NCBI GenBank assembly: GCA_002730655.1
Contig: PCAT01000074.1
Span: 1 to 24,215, forward strand
Direction: 5' to 3'
Source: Balneola sp.
Lineage (GTDB): Bacteria; Bacteroidota; Rhodothermia; Balneolales; Balneolaceae
Length of the DNA stretch: 24,215 nt
This document shows, piece after piece, positions 14,282-22,807 of the stretch. Both the position numbers and the translations under genes were made by a program. Position 1 is the stretch's first letter. Every line of letters starts with the position of its first letter. The notes below the pieces were generated by a model. It ran no database searches. It was not told where the DNA came from and was given only the letters and a program-made list of their open reading frames with translations.

Positions 14282-16246
14282 ATGGAAAATGAAAAAATTA
14301 GTGGAAAGTCAATAGAACCACACAACGAATCCGATACTTCCAAAGTAGCGAAAGACATCAAACAAGTTGAATCGAAGAGGCAAACTGGATTGCATGCGCC
14401 TAGCTCTAGCATACTGATTCATGAAAACGAGACTCAGTCAGCATCAGTGGTCGAACTAGAGTTAGATACTGCTTCAGAATCCAAGGTTACGGATGACTCT
14501 GAAATTGACTTAGAATCCGAGGTATCTTTCGATAAAGTCACCATTCTTGCAGATAACAATTCAGTAGAAAATGTGGATACTTTTTATCAAGATATTTGCC
14601 AAAAAGCTGAGAAATTTGTTCTGCAACCAGATTGGGCTTTTGTGTCAAATGAACTAGCTAGTCTAGCACTGAAAATTTCAGAAGGACCCGAACCTGATTC
14701 AGAAGTTGCTAAGCAGGCAATGACTGCTTTTCAAATACTTAGAGACGAATTTGAAGACCGGAAAAAGACTCATTACGAAGAGTTGAATAAAAAAAGAGCG
14801 GATAATCTAGAGCGCAAGAAAAAAATATTAAAACAACTTTCCGATCTAATTGAGGCGCAGAATTGGACAGCTACCAGAGAGATTAGGTCCATGCAGCAAC
14901 TATGGGAGCAGATTAAGTTACTCCCAGCCTCAGAGGTAGATGCATTAAATAAGCAATTTGATAATTTGATTCAGGAGTTTGAGAATCATAAAGTTGATCG
15001 CTTGGTGAAAAAGCTACAGAAAGAAGAAGAAAATCTAACTCTTAAATTACTCTTATTAGAAAAAATTAAAGAATTGAATGGAAAGGCAGATCATGCATCG
15101 GCAGATTTTGCTGTGCTAAATAATGAATTACAAGATCTGCAGAATCAATGGCGCAAAGTCGGGAGAGTACCTTTAGAACGAAATCAGCACACGTGGGATC
15201 AGTTTTACGCGACATTGGATCAATTTAATGAATTGAGGTATAAACATGACGCCTCGTATAGAAACTCAGTTGAGAAGGCTCTTCAAAAAAAGCAAAAACT
15301 CATCAAAGAGGCGGAATCTTTATTGGATATGAAAGATTTAGCTGAAGCGGCAACAAGAGTTAATAAACTCCATAAGCTTTGGAAAAAAACAGGGAATCTT
15401 CCAAAAAAAGAAGAGAATGAATTGTGGGATGCCTTCAAGGCTGCTACGGATGCTTTTAACGATAAAAAGTCGGAAAATTTAGAAGAATTGCGGGCTATCG
15501 AACAAAAAAATTATGAGCTTAAATTCGCCTTAGTTCAACGAGCAATTTCTATCAAGGAAGGAGATAATAGTGATAATGGCCACCATAAGATGCAGGATCT
15601 GATGGCTGAATGGAAAAAAATAGGCCCAGTTCCAAGAAAAAAATCATCCAAAATTTGGAAACAATTCAAAGAAGTTATGGATGATTTTTATAATCAAAGA
15701 AGAGAGTACTTCAAAGATGTGCGCAAAACCCACAAAGAAAACTTAAAAAAGAAAAATGATATCCTTGAACAGCTCAACGCATTGATGAGTCATGATGACC
15801 CATCTGTAGCAGTTCAAGAAGCAAAAAAGCTACAAGATATGTTTAAGGAGATTGGGCATGTTCCAATAAAACTTAAGAACAAAGTCTGGAAAGATTACCG
15901 AGAAGTATGTGATAAAATTTATGGTAATTATAGAATTTCTGGAACCGATTTAAGAATGGAAAGAAAACTTACTACAGAGGGGCTGGATCCATCGACCCGT
16001 AAAGAAATAATAGGATCGCAGAAAAAATTAGATGCGACGATTAAAGCTGTAAGTGCATTGGAAGCGGAAATTATTCAATTTCAAGAAGCAAAAACCTACT
16101 TCAAACCTACAAATAAGGGGAATGCTTTACTGGACGATCTGGATAATAAAATTGCTACGGCGAAAAATAAATTAGACCAAAAACATGCAAAAGCTTTTGA
16201 GCTTAAAAAAACGATTGATCTTTTAAAAAATAAAGGTTCGGAATAA
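14282..16246 (+). CDS. Repeat protein with five DUF349 domains
   Basis: This 654-residue soluble, strongly helical protein has no signal peptide. Residues 1-100 are acidic and low in structure. Five DUF349-type repeats follow, each a helix with W/F-K-x-G-x-(V/L)-P then W-x-x-F: around 202-236 (weakest), 282-318, 358-395, 437-475 and 516-550. The C-terminal 575-650 is a coiled coil. DUF349 proteins are widespread in Bacteroidota and Actinobacteria and their biochemical role is largely unknown; some have been linked to translation or stress. Neighbours give no clear clue. A 279-nt AT-rich region upstream probably holds its promoter. Confidence 0.85.
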   Translation: MENEKISGKSIEPHNESDTSKVAKDIKQVESKRQTGLHAPSSSILIHENETQSASVVELELDTASESKVTDDSEIDLESEVSFDKVTILADNNSVENVDTFYQDICQKAEKFVLQPDWAFVSNELASLALKISEGPEPDSEVAKQAMTAFQILRDEFEDRKKTHYEELNKKRADNLERKKKILKQLSDLIEAQNWTATREIRSMQQLWEQIKLLPASEVDALNKQFDNLIQEFENHKVDRLVKKLQKEEENLTLKLLLLEKIKELNGKADHASADFAVLNNELQDLQNQWRKVGRVPLERNQHTWDQFYATLDQFNELRYKHDASYRNSVEKALQKKQKLIKEAESLLDMKDLAEAATRVNKLHKLWKKTGNLPKKEENELWDAFKAATDAFNDKKSENLEELRAIEQKNYELKFALVQRAISIKEGDNSDNGHHKMQDLMAEWKKIGPVPRKKSSKIWKQFKEVMDDFYNQRREYFKDVRKTHKENLKKKNDILEQLNALMSHDDPSVAVQEAKKLQDMFKEIGHVPIKLKNKVWKDYREVCDKIYGNYRISGTDLRMERKLTTEGLDPSTRKEIIGSQKKLDATIKAVSALEAEIIQFQEAKTYFKPTNKGNALLDDLDNKIATAKNKLDQKHAKAFELKKTIDLLKNKGSE

Positions 16247-16337
16247 TTAAGAGCTTTTATTATAATTATTCATTTTAAAGACGTAGGATATTAAACATCG
16301 GTGTTTCAAAGTCTTACTTAATTAGTATGTGAGATTT

Positions 16338-17189
16338 ATGGTTAAAATAAAATTTTGGGGAGTACGAGGTTCTACGCCATGCGCTAATAACGAAAACATG
16401 GGCTTTGGGGGTAATACGTCTTGCGTACAAATATCGGCAACTCATTTAAATGAGCTTCTTGTTTTGGATTGTGGTACTGGAATTAGAAATTTGGGTAACG
16501 ATATTATTCAAAGAAAAGAAGCACTTCGTGGGCATATATTTCTAACTCATCCGCATTGGGATCACCTCCAAGGATTTGGCTTTTTTAAGCCATTCTACCA
16601 TCCAGATGGCAATTTTAACTTGCATTTGACGTCTCAACCTGGGATGAGTTGCAATGAGATATTGCAAGGGCATTTTTCAAACACTTTTTTCCCGGTCACC
16701 TTGGACATGCTTTCAGCCGAAATGAAATGTACCAGCATAGAGGAGGGTGTGTATGACTTTGGTGAATTTGTAGTTGAAATGATGTGGGGCAGGCATACCA
16801 TTCCAACTGGTATTTTTAAGGTGATCATTGAGGATAAGATCATTGTATATGCTCCAGATAATGAATTACCTCATGATGACTCGGAAAACTCTAAAACTTT
16901 TATTGAAAAGTTTCAATCGTTTATACAAGGTGCGGATGTGCTCATACATGATGCCCAATATAATATTGAAGAATATAAGCAGCGAGAAGGCTGGGGGCAC
17001 ACTAACTGGGAAAGGCTTCTCGAGCTTACAAAACACTCTAAGATTAAACAGCTATATTTAACACATCATGATCCTGATAATTCCGACACCGATTTGCAAA
17101 AAAGATGTGATCAAATTCAAGCGGAGTACGAATGTGTTTACGAACTAGTCACTCTAGCACGAGATGAAATGGTTGTTGAATTACCCTAA
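16338..17189 (+). CDS. Metallo-beta-lactamase-fold hydrolase, WGVRGSTPC type
   Basis: Taken from the ATG at 16338 this is 283 residues; a GTG at 16329 would add three. The N-terminus KIKFWGVRGSTPC and the later FGGNTSC match a bacterial group of MBL phosphodiesterase-like proteins related to PhnP/RNase Z. Metal ligands are H71, H73, D75 and H76 in THPHWDH, with H153, D205 and H243 or H244 as probable further ligands and D174 in YAPDNE near the site. A two-metal hydrolase acting on a phosphodiester or thioester is expected, but the substrate is not known. It has no signal peptide and sits 91 nt after the DUF349 gene, so it may be cotranscribed with it. A short hairpin overlaps its stop codon. 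Confidence 0.88.
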   Translation: MVKIKFWGVRGSTPCANNENMGFGGNTSCVQISATHLNELLVLDCGTGIRNLGNDIIQRKEALRGHIFLTHPHWDHLQGFGFFKPFYHPDGNFNLHLTSQPGMSCNEILQGHFSNTFFPVTLDMLSAEMKCTSIEEGVYDFGEFVVEMMWGRHTIPTGIFKVIIEDKIIVYAPDNELPHDDSENSKTFIEKFQSFIQGADVLIHDAQYNIEEYKQREGWGHTNWERLLELTKHSKIKQLYLTHHDPDNSDTDLQKRCDQIQAEYECVYELVTLARDEMVVELP

Positions 17190-17201
17190 AAGGGTATTTT
17201 T
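17182..17201 (+). terminator. Possible terminator overlapping the MBL hydrolase stop codon
   Basis: TACCC / GGGTA form a 5-bp stem around TAAAA, followed by TTTTT. The TAA stop (17187-17189) lies in the loop. The stem is short, but it is well placed between this gene and the surface-protein locus. Confidence 0.4.
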
Positions 17202-17303
17202 AGTGATATTTTATAATGCTGATTTCTGATATTATCTCAGTATTAAATTAGACGGTCTGAATCATACCCACTCATTTTATTTCGTATTTTTCTTGTAAAT
17301 TTT

Positions 17304-19442
17304 TTGACCAATAATCTTTATTTCTTGAAATCTTCTCTCCTATTTCTGAGCTTCGCAATCAGCACACAAATAGCCTTCTCTCAAGCGTCTTTTGAACGTC
17401 TTGAGACCAATGCAGGTGTTTTTGGGCTATCTATCACTAATTTTGGTACGCTTGGAAAACCTGATGTGCGAACTAATCCAGAAGGTGGATTTAGTATGCG
17501 CTATCCTTCCAATACAGGTACGGAGCATTTATTTGAAGCTGGAATCTGGATTGGGGCCCTTTATAATAAATCTCAATTAAGGGTTTCTACTGCATCGGTC
17601 ACTACTTCTGGGGGTTACGCGCGAGGTGGTGCGGGTTTTGAATTTACCGCAGATGCTCCAATAAGCCAACGAAGTAGTAATCCAAATGACGAATACTTTT
17701 CACCCTTCTCTGTGGGTGAACAAGATATTATCGCTCAATTTTCAGATAAACGCCGGGATATTAATGGGACACCTATCAGTGGGCATGATACTCCACTATT
17801 CGCAGATGTACGGCTTGAAAGCTATAATTGGAGTTTCCCTTTTACGGAGAATTTCACCATTCTTCGTTACGATATTACCAATAATAGCGATAAGTACGCG
17901 GCCCCAGCTACCTGGGATAGTGTATTTGTTGGTATGTATGCTGACTTAGTGGTGCGTAATGTGAATTCAGCCACAGAGACTGGAGGGGCCTTTTTTAATA
18001 AAAATGGAATCGGTTATTTGGACTCTCTATTCACAGCCTACGTATTTGATGCCGGTTCACCTGATAATCCATCTATTAATACGTATGGAGCTATGTCCAT
18101 CATCGGCGCGGATTATCGAGGACAGTATTTTCATCCTTCTAATTCCGAGTATTTATCAGCAAATGGATACCGCACTCCCTTTGTAACTCCTAGTTATTGG
18201 CTATTTAGTTCAGGGACGGGGCTATACGTGCGTCCCTCAAGCGATCAACAACGATATGAACGAATGGCAGTACCGTTCCCTATGGATTCCGTGATTTTAG
18301 GTGAAACAGTACGAGAACAATTACGGACCGATGGTCAAACAGGAAATGGGAATTATATATCCATGCTGTCGATGGGCCCATTTAATCAAGTTGAGCCAGG
18401 TGAAACCATTTCTGTATACTATGCATTTTCTGCTGCATTAAAGCCTGAGGAATTTCAAGGTATTTCAGGAAAGGAAGTAGATAACGAGGAATCTAGGGTG
18501 GAGCTTACCAAAACATTGAATGCTGTAAACAAGGTATTTCAGGGTGAGGATAAGAATAACAATGGAATCTTGGACGATGGAGAAGATACTGATGGAAATG
18601 GAGAGCTAACCCGGTATTTATTTCCAACCCCTCCTGATAATCCAAAAGTTAGGGTACAGCTAGCAGCTGGTAAAGTGACCTTATATTGGGATAAAAGTGC
18701 AGAACGATCAAGAGATCGCGTTTCAGGTGAGCAAGATTTTGAAGGATATCGTATTTATCGCTCAGAGCTTGGGCAAGACATTAATCCACAGCCACGGCTC
18801 ATCAGAGAGTTTGATAAACCAGCAAATGCGGTGGGATTCAATACTGGTTTCAATGAAGTTGAGCTTAGTCAGCCCGTACTTTTCGAAGGAGATACCACCA
18901 CCTATTATTATGCCTATGAGCTGAATAATTTATTGAGTGGATGGCAGTACCAATTGTCAGTCACAGCCTTCGATAAGGGTAGCGATGAATTTGGTATAGA
19001 AGGACTGGAAAGTAGTGCCAATGTAAATGCAATTCGTGTGTTCCCTGGTACTCCGGCTAATGAACAATTTGCAAGTGATGATCCTCAGTATCAAGTTGGA
19101 GTATATCCCAACCCTTACCGCCTCAACGCCGCTTGGGATGGACTGGCTGAAGGAGACCGAAAGCTTTATTTTTATAATTTACCTGCAAGATCAGAAGTGC
19201 GAATTTACACTGTTTCCGGTGATATTATCGCAGAATTTAAGCATGATGCCAGTAATTATATTGGCAATATTGACTGGTTCCAGAATTATAGTGACGATCC
19301 GCGTGTTATAGCTGGCGGTGAACATGCTTGGGACTTACAGTCCTCAGCAAATCAGATTTTAACCACGGGATTATACCTGTATTCCGTAAAAGATATAGCA
19401 TCAGGAGAGGTGCAAACAGGTAAACTAGTAATCATAAAATAA
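17304..19442 (+). CDS. Secreted protein with fibronectin-like domain and T9SS-type C-terminal sorting domain
   Basis: This 712-residue exported protein starts at TTG, since no ATG lies upstream in frame before the stop at 17244. TTG at 17325 is an alternative and gives the tighter signal peptide KSSLLFLSFAISTQIAFS-QA. The N-terminal half (about 30-410) is beta-rich and not assigned to a family. Residues 416-427 (DKNNNGILDDGE) form a perfect EF-hand-like calcium loop with ligands at positions 1, 3, 5, 7, 9 and 12. A fibronectin type III-like domain spans about 445-575. The C-terminus has VYPNPYRL (600-607), VRIYTVSGDIIAEF and ends GKLVIIK, a T9SS type A-like sorting signal. It is probably delivered to the cell surface or secreted. 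The next gene begins 11 nt after its stop, so the two form an operon. Confidence 0.85.
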   Translation: MTNNLYFLKSSLLFLSFAISTQIAFSQASFERLETNAGVFGLSITNFGTLGKPDVRTNPEGGFSMRYPSNTGTEHLFEAGIWIGALYNKSQLRVSTASVTTSGGYARGGAGFEFTADAPISQRSSNPNDEYFSPFSVGEQDIIAQFSDKRRDINGTPISGHDTPLFADVRLESYNWSFPFTENFTILRYDITNNSDKYAAPATWDSVFVGMYADLVVRNVNSATETGGAFFNKNGIGYLDSLFTAYVFDAGSPDNPSINTYGAMSIIGADYRGQYFHPSNSEYLSANGYRTPFVTPSYWLFSSGTGLYVRPSSDQQRYERMAVPFPMDSVILGETVREQLRTDGQTGNGNYISMLSMGPFNQVEPGETISVYYAFSAALKPEEFQGISGKEVDNEESRVELTKTLNAVNKVFQGEDKNNNGILDDGEDTDGNGELTRYLFPTPPDNPKVRVQLAAGKVTLYWDKSAERSRDRVSGEQDFEGYRIYRSELGQDINPQPRLIREFDKPANAVGFNTGFNEVELSQPVLFEGDTTTYYYAYELNNLLSGWQYQLSVTAFDKGSDEFGIEGLESSANVNAIRVFPGTPANEQFASDDPQYQVGVYPNPYRLNAAWDGLAEGDRKLYFYNLPARSEVRIYTVSGDIIAEFKHDASNYIGNIDWFQNYSDDPRVIAGGEHAWDLQSSANQILTTGLYLYSVKDIASGEVQTGKLVIIK

Positions 19443-19453
19443 CTCTAATAACT

Positions 19454-22400
19454 ATGAATAAGGCTACAAATAACATATTAAAGCAAGGATTGTTAGCAAT
19501 GCTTGTTATGCTACTAAGTGCTGGGTCTGCCCTTGCACAACAAAGTTTGTTTTTCTCTGAATACATTGAAGGTGGAGGTAACAATAAGGCTTTTGAAATT
19601 TTCAATCCAACAAATGATGATATAGATCTGGGTAATTATATAATCCTCGGTAATTATAATGGGAATCCTTTTAATGATACTACAAGATTTCCAATGGGTA
19701 CAATTATCAAGTCTATGGAAGTCTATGTTATTGGACATTCAAATGCAGCTGATGAAATAAAAAATGCTGCAGATACATTAATTGTTAGCGCATTTGATGG
19801 AGGTGATTCTTATTTGATTGTCCATAACGGTGATGATGCTCGAGCACTAGTGCATATTGAAGGTTCAGATTCAACCATTGTTGACATGTTCGGTACACCA
19901 GAAGAAGATCCAGGCAGTGGTTGGGATGTTGCGGGTGTTTCAGCAGGGACAAAAGATCATACTCTTGTTCGTAAATCAATAATTAAATCAGGCAATCCAC
20001 TTCCCTTAGCTTCTTTTGGTGTGGGTAAAATGTCTTCTGAGTGGGAGGTTTATGATAAGGATGACTTAACTTTCATAGGTACACATAATTTTGGGAGCTC
20101 TACAAATATAAGAGATTTGAATACATATCCTGGTATCACTGAATTTTCAGTTGATGCTATTCAAAATCATCCCTTAAGAGGAGAGACACAAACATATACA
20201 GCAGTAATTACATCTTATCCAAAAAGCTCTGGTCTCTCTAATCCTAGAGACTCAGATAATGATGGGGTTATTGATGCAATATCTCGGATTCACGTATTTG
20301 TGACAGATACGCATGCGGTATCTATGGGTCGTGAAGGTATGTCTATTCAATTAGTAGAATCAGATTATACTTTACTTGACTCATATGTTCGTGGCGATAT
20401 CATTACCTTCGATGCTACACTTGGATTTTATAACGGAACAGCTCAAGTAGCCGTTGATAATGTAACTCTAGTTGGTAATGTAAATGCTGACTTTACTCAG
20501 TATGCGTCTCTATTGGAGCCATGGGAAGTTCCAATGAGTGAGTTCAATGTGTTTACAGGTACAGAGCTATACATGGATATTGAGGGATACTTAAAATACA
20601 ATGGCTCCTATGTTAAGTTTCCATCAGCTACAGTAACTCAAGCAGGTGAATTTAATGGCCGTGTTGATTGGTCAGTAAATCAAGGTGGTTCTCGCATGTA
20701 TGTGTATGATACATCTCTTAGGTTTAGAAATGATCATGCCATAGGTGCAGAGGGATATATTCCAAGCTATAATGCACGAAGAATAGATGGTGAAGATGGG
20801 TTATTTGCAGCACCTGCTTCTGGAGCAAATGTAGACATTAGTGGATTTGTTAATTATGTGGGTGATGATCCTGATGGTTTAGTCCCAGATGGTAATGGCG
20901 CATTATCAATTAGTCCTTTCGAAGATGGTGTTGTATGGTTAAATGAAACTCGCTTTGTGGATGGGCAAGATGTTGGCGGAACTACTTTTAGTTGGCCAAA
21001 TGATGTAGTTGTTAACGGTTTACCTCCTGTGTTCTCTAATATTACGCTGTCAGATTCATCCATTACATCTACCGATGAAGTGACAGTAAGTGCCGATATT
21101 GTAGGAACAGAGGGGGCTAGTATCACTGAAGTAACACTTACTTATAGTGCCAGTGGTAAAGATTCAACTGTAGCCATGACTAACACTTCTGGTGATACTT
21201 ATGAATTTACTCTACCTTCTTTTCCTAATTTCTCTGCTGTTTCTTTTCATTTAGAAGCTAAAGATTCTAACGGTTTAACTGGTCGTGCCCCGCTCTCTGG
21301 TGGTTTCAATTTCTTCGTTCAAGATGAGCCAATTACTACCATTGAGTTTTTACAGAAAACAGGAGATGGCCAGGCTGGTGATAGTCCGCTTTATGGTTTG
21401 GGTGATTTACCAGTAGATATTGATGCCACTGTTGTTGCTAGTGCAGTTACCGATGGATTTATTGTAATTCAGGATAAGGCTTCTGCTTGGTCAGGTATTT
21501 TTGTTGAGGCAGATAATGAAACCTCGGCCCTCGTACGTGGTGATATTATTAATATTAAAAACCTATCCACTAATGAAACATATGGTGTTACATCTACTGT
21601 CCTAAATGAATTTACCAAGACAGGGACAAATGAGGAAATGGATACCTTAGCATTAGCTACTAATACTAAAGATGTTGTTGATAATTTTGAAGCACATGAA
21701 GGTCTTCTTTTAACTTTAGATAATGTTGAGGTATTATCAAATCAGGCAGATTTTCCCAGAGATTTTGGCGAATGGGAAATTGGGACTATTGAAAGTGGTT
21801 TAGAGGTAGGCCAAGGTTTACGTGTGGACGATAATGTAAATTTTGGATCGACTACCTATGGTTCTGATTTAAATGATCATGTAAAAATTGGTGCTAAGAT
21901 TGATAACTTCACGGGCATTTTACACTACAGTTTTGGGAATCCAAAAATGATCATGCGAAGTATTGAGGATGTTACTGCATCTGACTGGACGGTACCAATG
22001 ACTAACTTTGTATTAAAGACACCAGATGAAGGAGCTACAGTTGTGGCAGATGCTGATGTTATTCCAACTTGGGCCGCTACATCTGATTTAGATGGCAATA
22101 CAATAGGTTATGAATGGGTATTATACGGCCCAGATTCTACTGAAATTGTTGCTGTAACAGCAAATGATGAAGGTGCTGCAACTACGGTAACTCTACCTGC
22201 TTCAGTAGTGGACGGTTTACTAGTTGCTGCTGGAGTAGTAGATGGAGCTAGCGCAGATTTACTTTGGAATGTTCGGGTCAATGATGGTGTAGATACTTTG
22301 GCTGTATCTAGTAGCTATGATGTAGACTCAAATACATTTACTCCAATATACCGTGCCATAACTTTAACAAACAGCTCTTCTGTGGGAAATGAAGAGTTAG

Positions 22401-22675
22401 CAGGGCTTCCAGAGAAGTTTGACCTTAAGCCTAACTATCCTAACCCATTTAACCCAAGTACCCAAATTGCTTTCGATTTACCTGAGTCTGCGGATGTTCG
22501 CCTCACGGTGTTTGATGTGTTAGGTCGCCAGGTGGCAACTCTTATTAATCAGCCTATGAAAGCTGGAACACATACGCTTAGTTTTGATGCGCAACGTCTA
22601 GCTAGTGGGGTCTACATCTATCGTTTAGAAGCGGGTAATTTTAGTATGACTCGCAACATGATGTTGATTAAATAA
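19454..22675 (+). CDS. Large multidomain secreted protein with lamin-tail-like domain and T9SS type A sorting domain
   Basis: This 1073-residue exported protein has a clear signal peptide (MNKATNNILKQGLLAML..., cut after ALA at 28). A lamin-tail-like domain (LTD) spans about 30-215, with LFFSEYIEGGGNNKAFEIFNPT. LTD proteins of this kind often pair with secreted nucleases or phosphatases, but no catalytic module is visible here. Residues 228-360 and 626-845 look like two OB/beta domains, with a DSDNDGVID calcium-type loop at 266-274. Ig-like modules occupy about 525-625 and 850-970. The C-terminus has PNYPNPFNPSTQIAFDLP and ends MMLIK, a classic T9SS type A signal. Codon third positions are markedly T-rich. 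It lies 11 nt downstream of the previous gene and is followed by a strong terminator. It may be a surface adhesin or scaffold rather than an enzyme. Confidence 0.85.
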   Translation: MNKATNNILKQGLLAMLVMLLSAGSALAQQSLFFSEYIEGGGNNKAFEIFNPTNDDIDLGNYIILGNYNGNPFNDTTRFPMGTIIKSMEVYVIGHSNAADEIKNAADTLIVSAFDGGDSYLIVHNGDDARALVHIEGSDSTIVDMFGTPEEDPGSGWDVAGVSAGTKDHTLVRKSIIKSGNPLPLASFGVGKMSSEWEVYDKDDLTFIGTHNFGSSTNIRDLNTYPGITEFSVDAIQNHPLRGETQTYTAVITSYPKSSGLSNPRDSDNDGVIDAISRIHVFVTDTHAVSMGREGMSIQLVESDYTLLDSYVRGDIITFDATLGFYNGTAQVAVDNVTLVGNVNADFTQYASLLEPWEVPMSEFNVFTGTELYMDIEGYLKYNGSYVKFPSATVTQAGEFNGRVDWSVNQGGSRMYVYDTSLRFRNDHAIGAEGYIPSYNARRIDGEDGLFAAPASGANVDISGFVNYVGDDPDGLVPDGNGALSISPFEDGVVWLNETRFVDGQDVGGTTFSWPNDVVVNGLPPVFSNITLSDSSITSTDEVTVSADIVGTEGASITEVTLTYSASGKDSTVAMTNTSGDTYEFTLPSFPNFSAVSFHLEAKDSNGLTGRAPLSGGFNFFVQDEPITTIEFLQKTGDGQAGDSPLYGLGDLPVDIDATVVASAVTDGFIVIQDKASAWSGIFVEADNETSALVRGDIINIKNLSTNETYGVTSTVLNEFTKTGTNEEMDTLALATNTKDVVDNFEAHEGLLLTLDNVEVLSNQADFPRDFGEWEIGTIESGLEVGQGLRVDDNVNFGSTTYGSDLNDHVKIGAKIDNFTGILHYSFGNPKMIMRSIEDVTASDWTVPMTNFVLKTPDEGATVVADADVIPTWAATSDLDGNTIGYEWVLYGPDSTEIVAVTANDEGAATTVTLPASVVDGLLVAAGVVDGASADLLWNVRVNDGVDTLAVSSSYDVDSNTFTPIYRAITLTNSSSVGNEELAGLPEKFDLKPNYPNPFNPSTQIAFDLPESADVRLTVFDVLGRQVATLINQPMKAGTHTLSFDAQRLASGVYIYRLEAGNFSMTRNMMLIK

Positions 22676-22694
22676 TTTTATAAAAATGATATTT

Positions 22695-22729
22695 TGAGAT
22701 GGGAGCGGAAGCTCCCATCTCATCTTTTT
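22695..22729 (+). terminator. Strong rho-independent terminator
   Basis: A perfect 12-bp stem (TGAGATGGGAGC / GCTCCCATCTCA) with a GGAA tetraloop is followed by TCTTTTT. It lies 19 nt after the stop of the 1073-residue gene and ends the two-gene secreted-protein operon. Confidence 0.9.
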
Positions 22730-22759
22730 CTTTGAATGCTGTTTTCAATCAATAGAGAT

Positions 22760-22782
22760 TTGAGTTTCTAAAGGTTACTCAA
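22760..22782. repeat. Inverted repeat upstream of the lipoprotein gene
   Basis: TTGAGT (22760-22765) and ACTCAA (22777-22782) are perfect inverted 6-mers with an 11-nt spacer, 25 nt before the ATG. The position and symmetry could suit an operator. Chance is also possible in this AT-rich DNA. Confidence 0.25.
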
Positions 22783-22807
22783 TCAAAAGTCATCAGTTCA
22801 ATCGATT

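Noticed and set aside
20854..21126. 90-codon minus frame
   Set aside because: Antisense shadow in the multidomain secreted protein gene.
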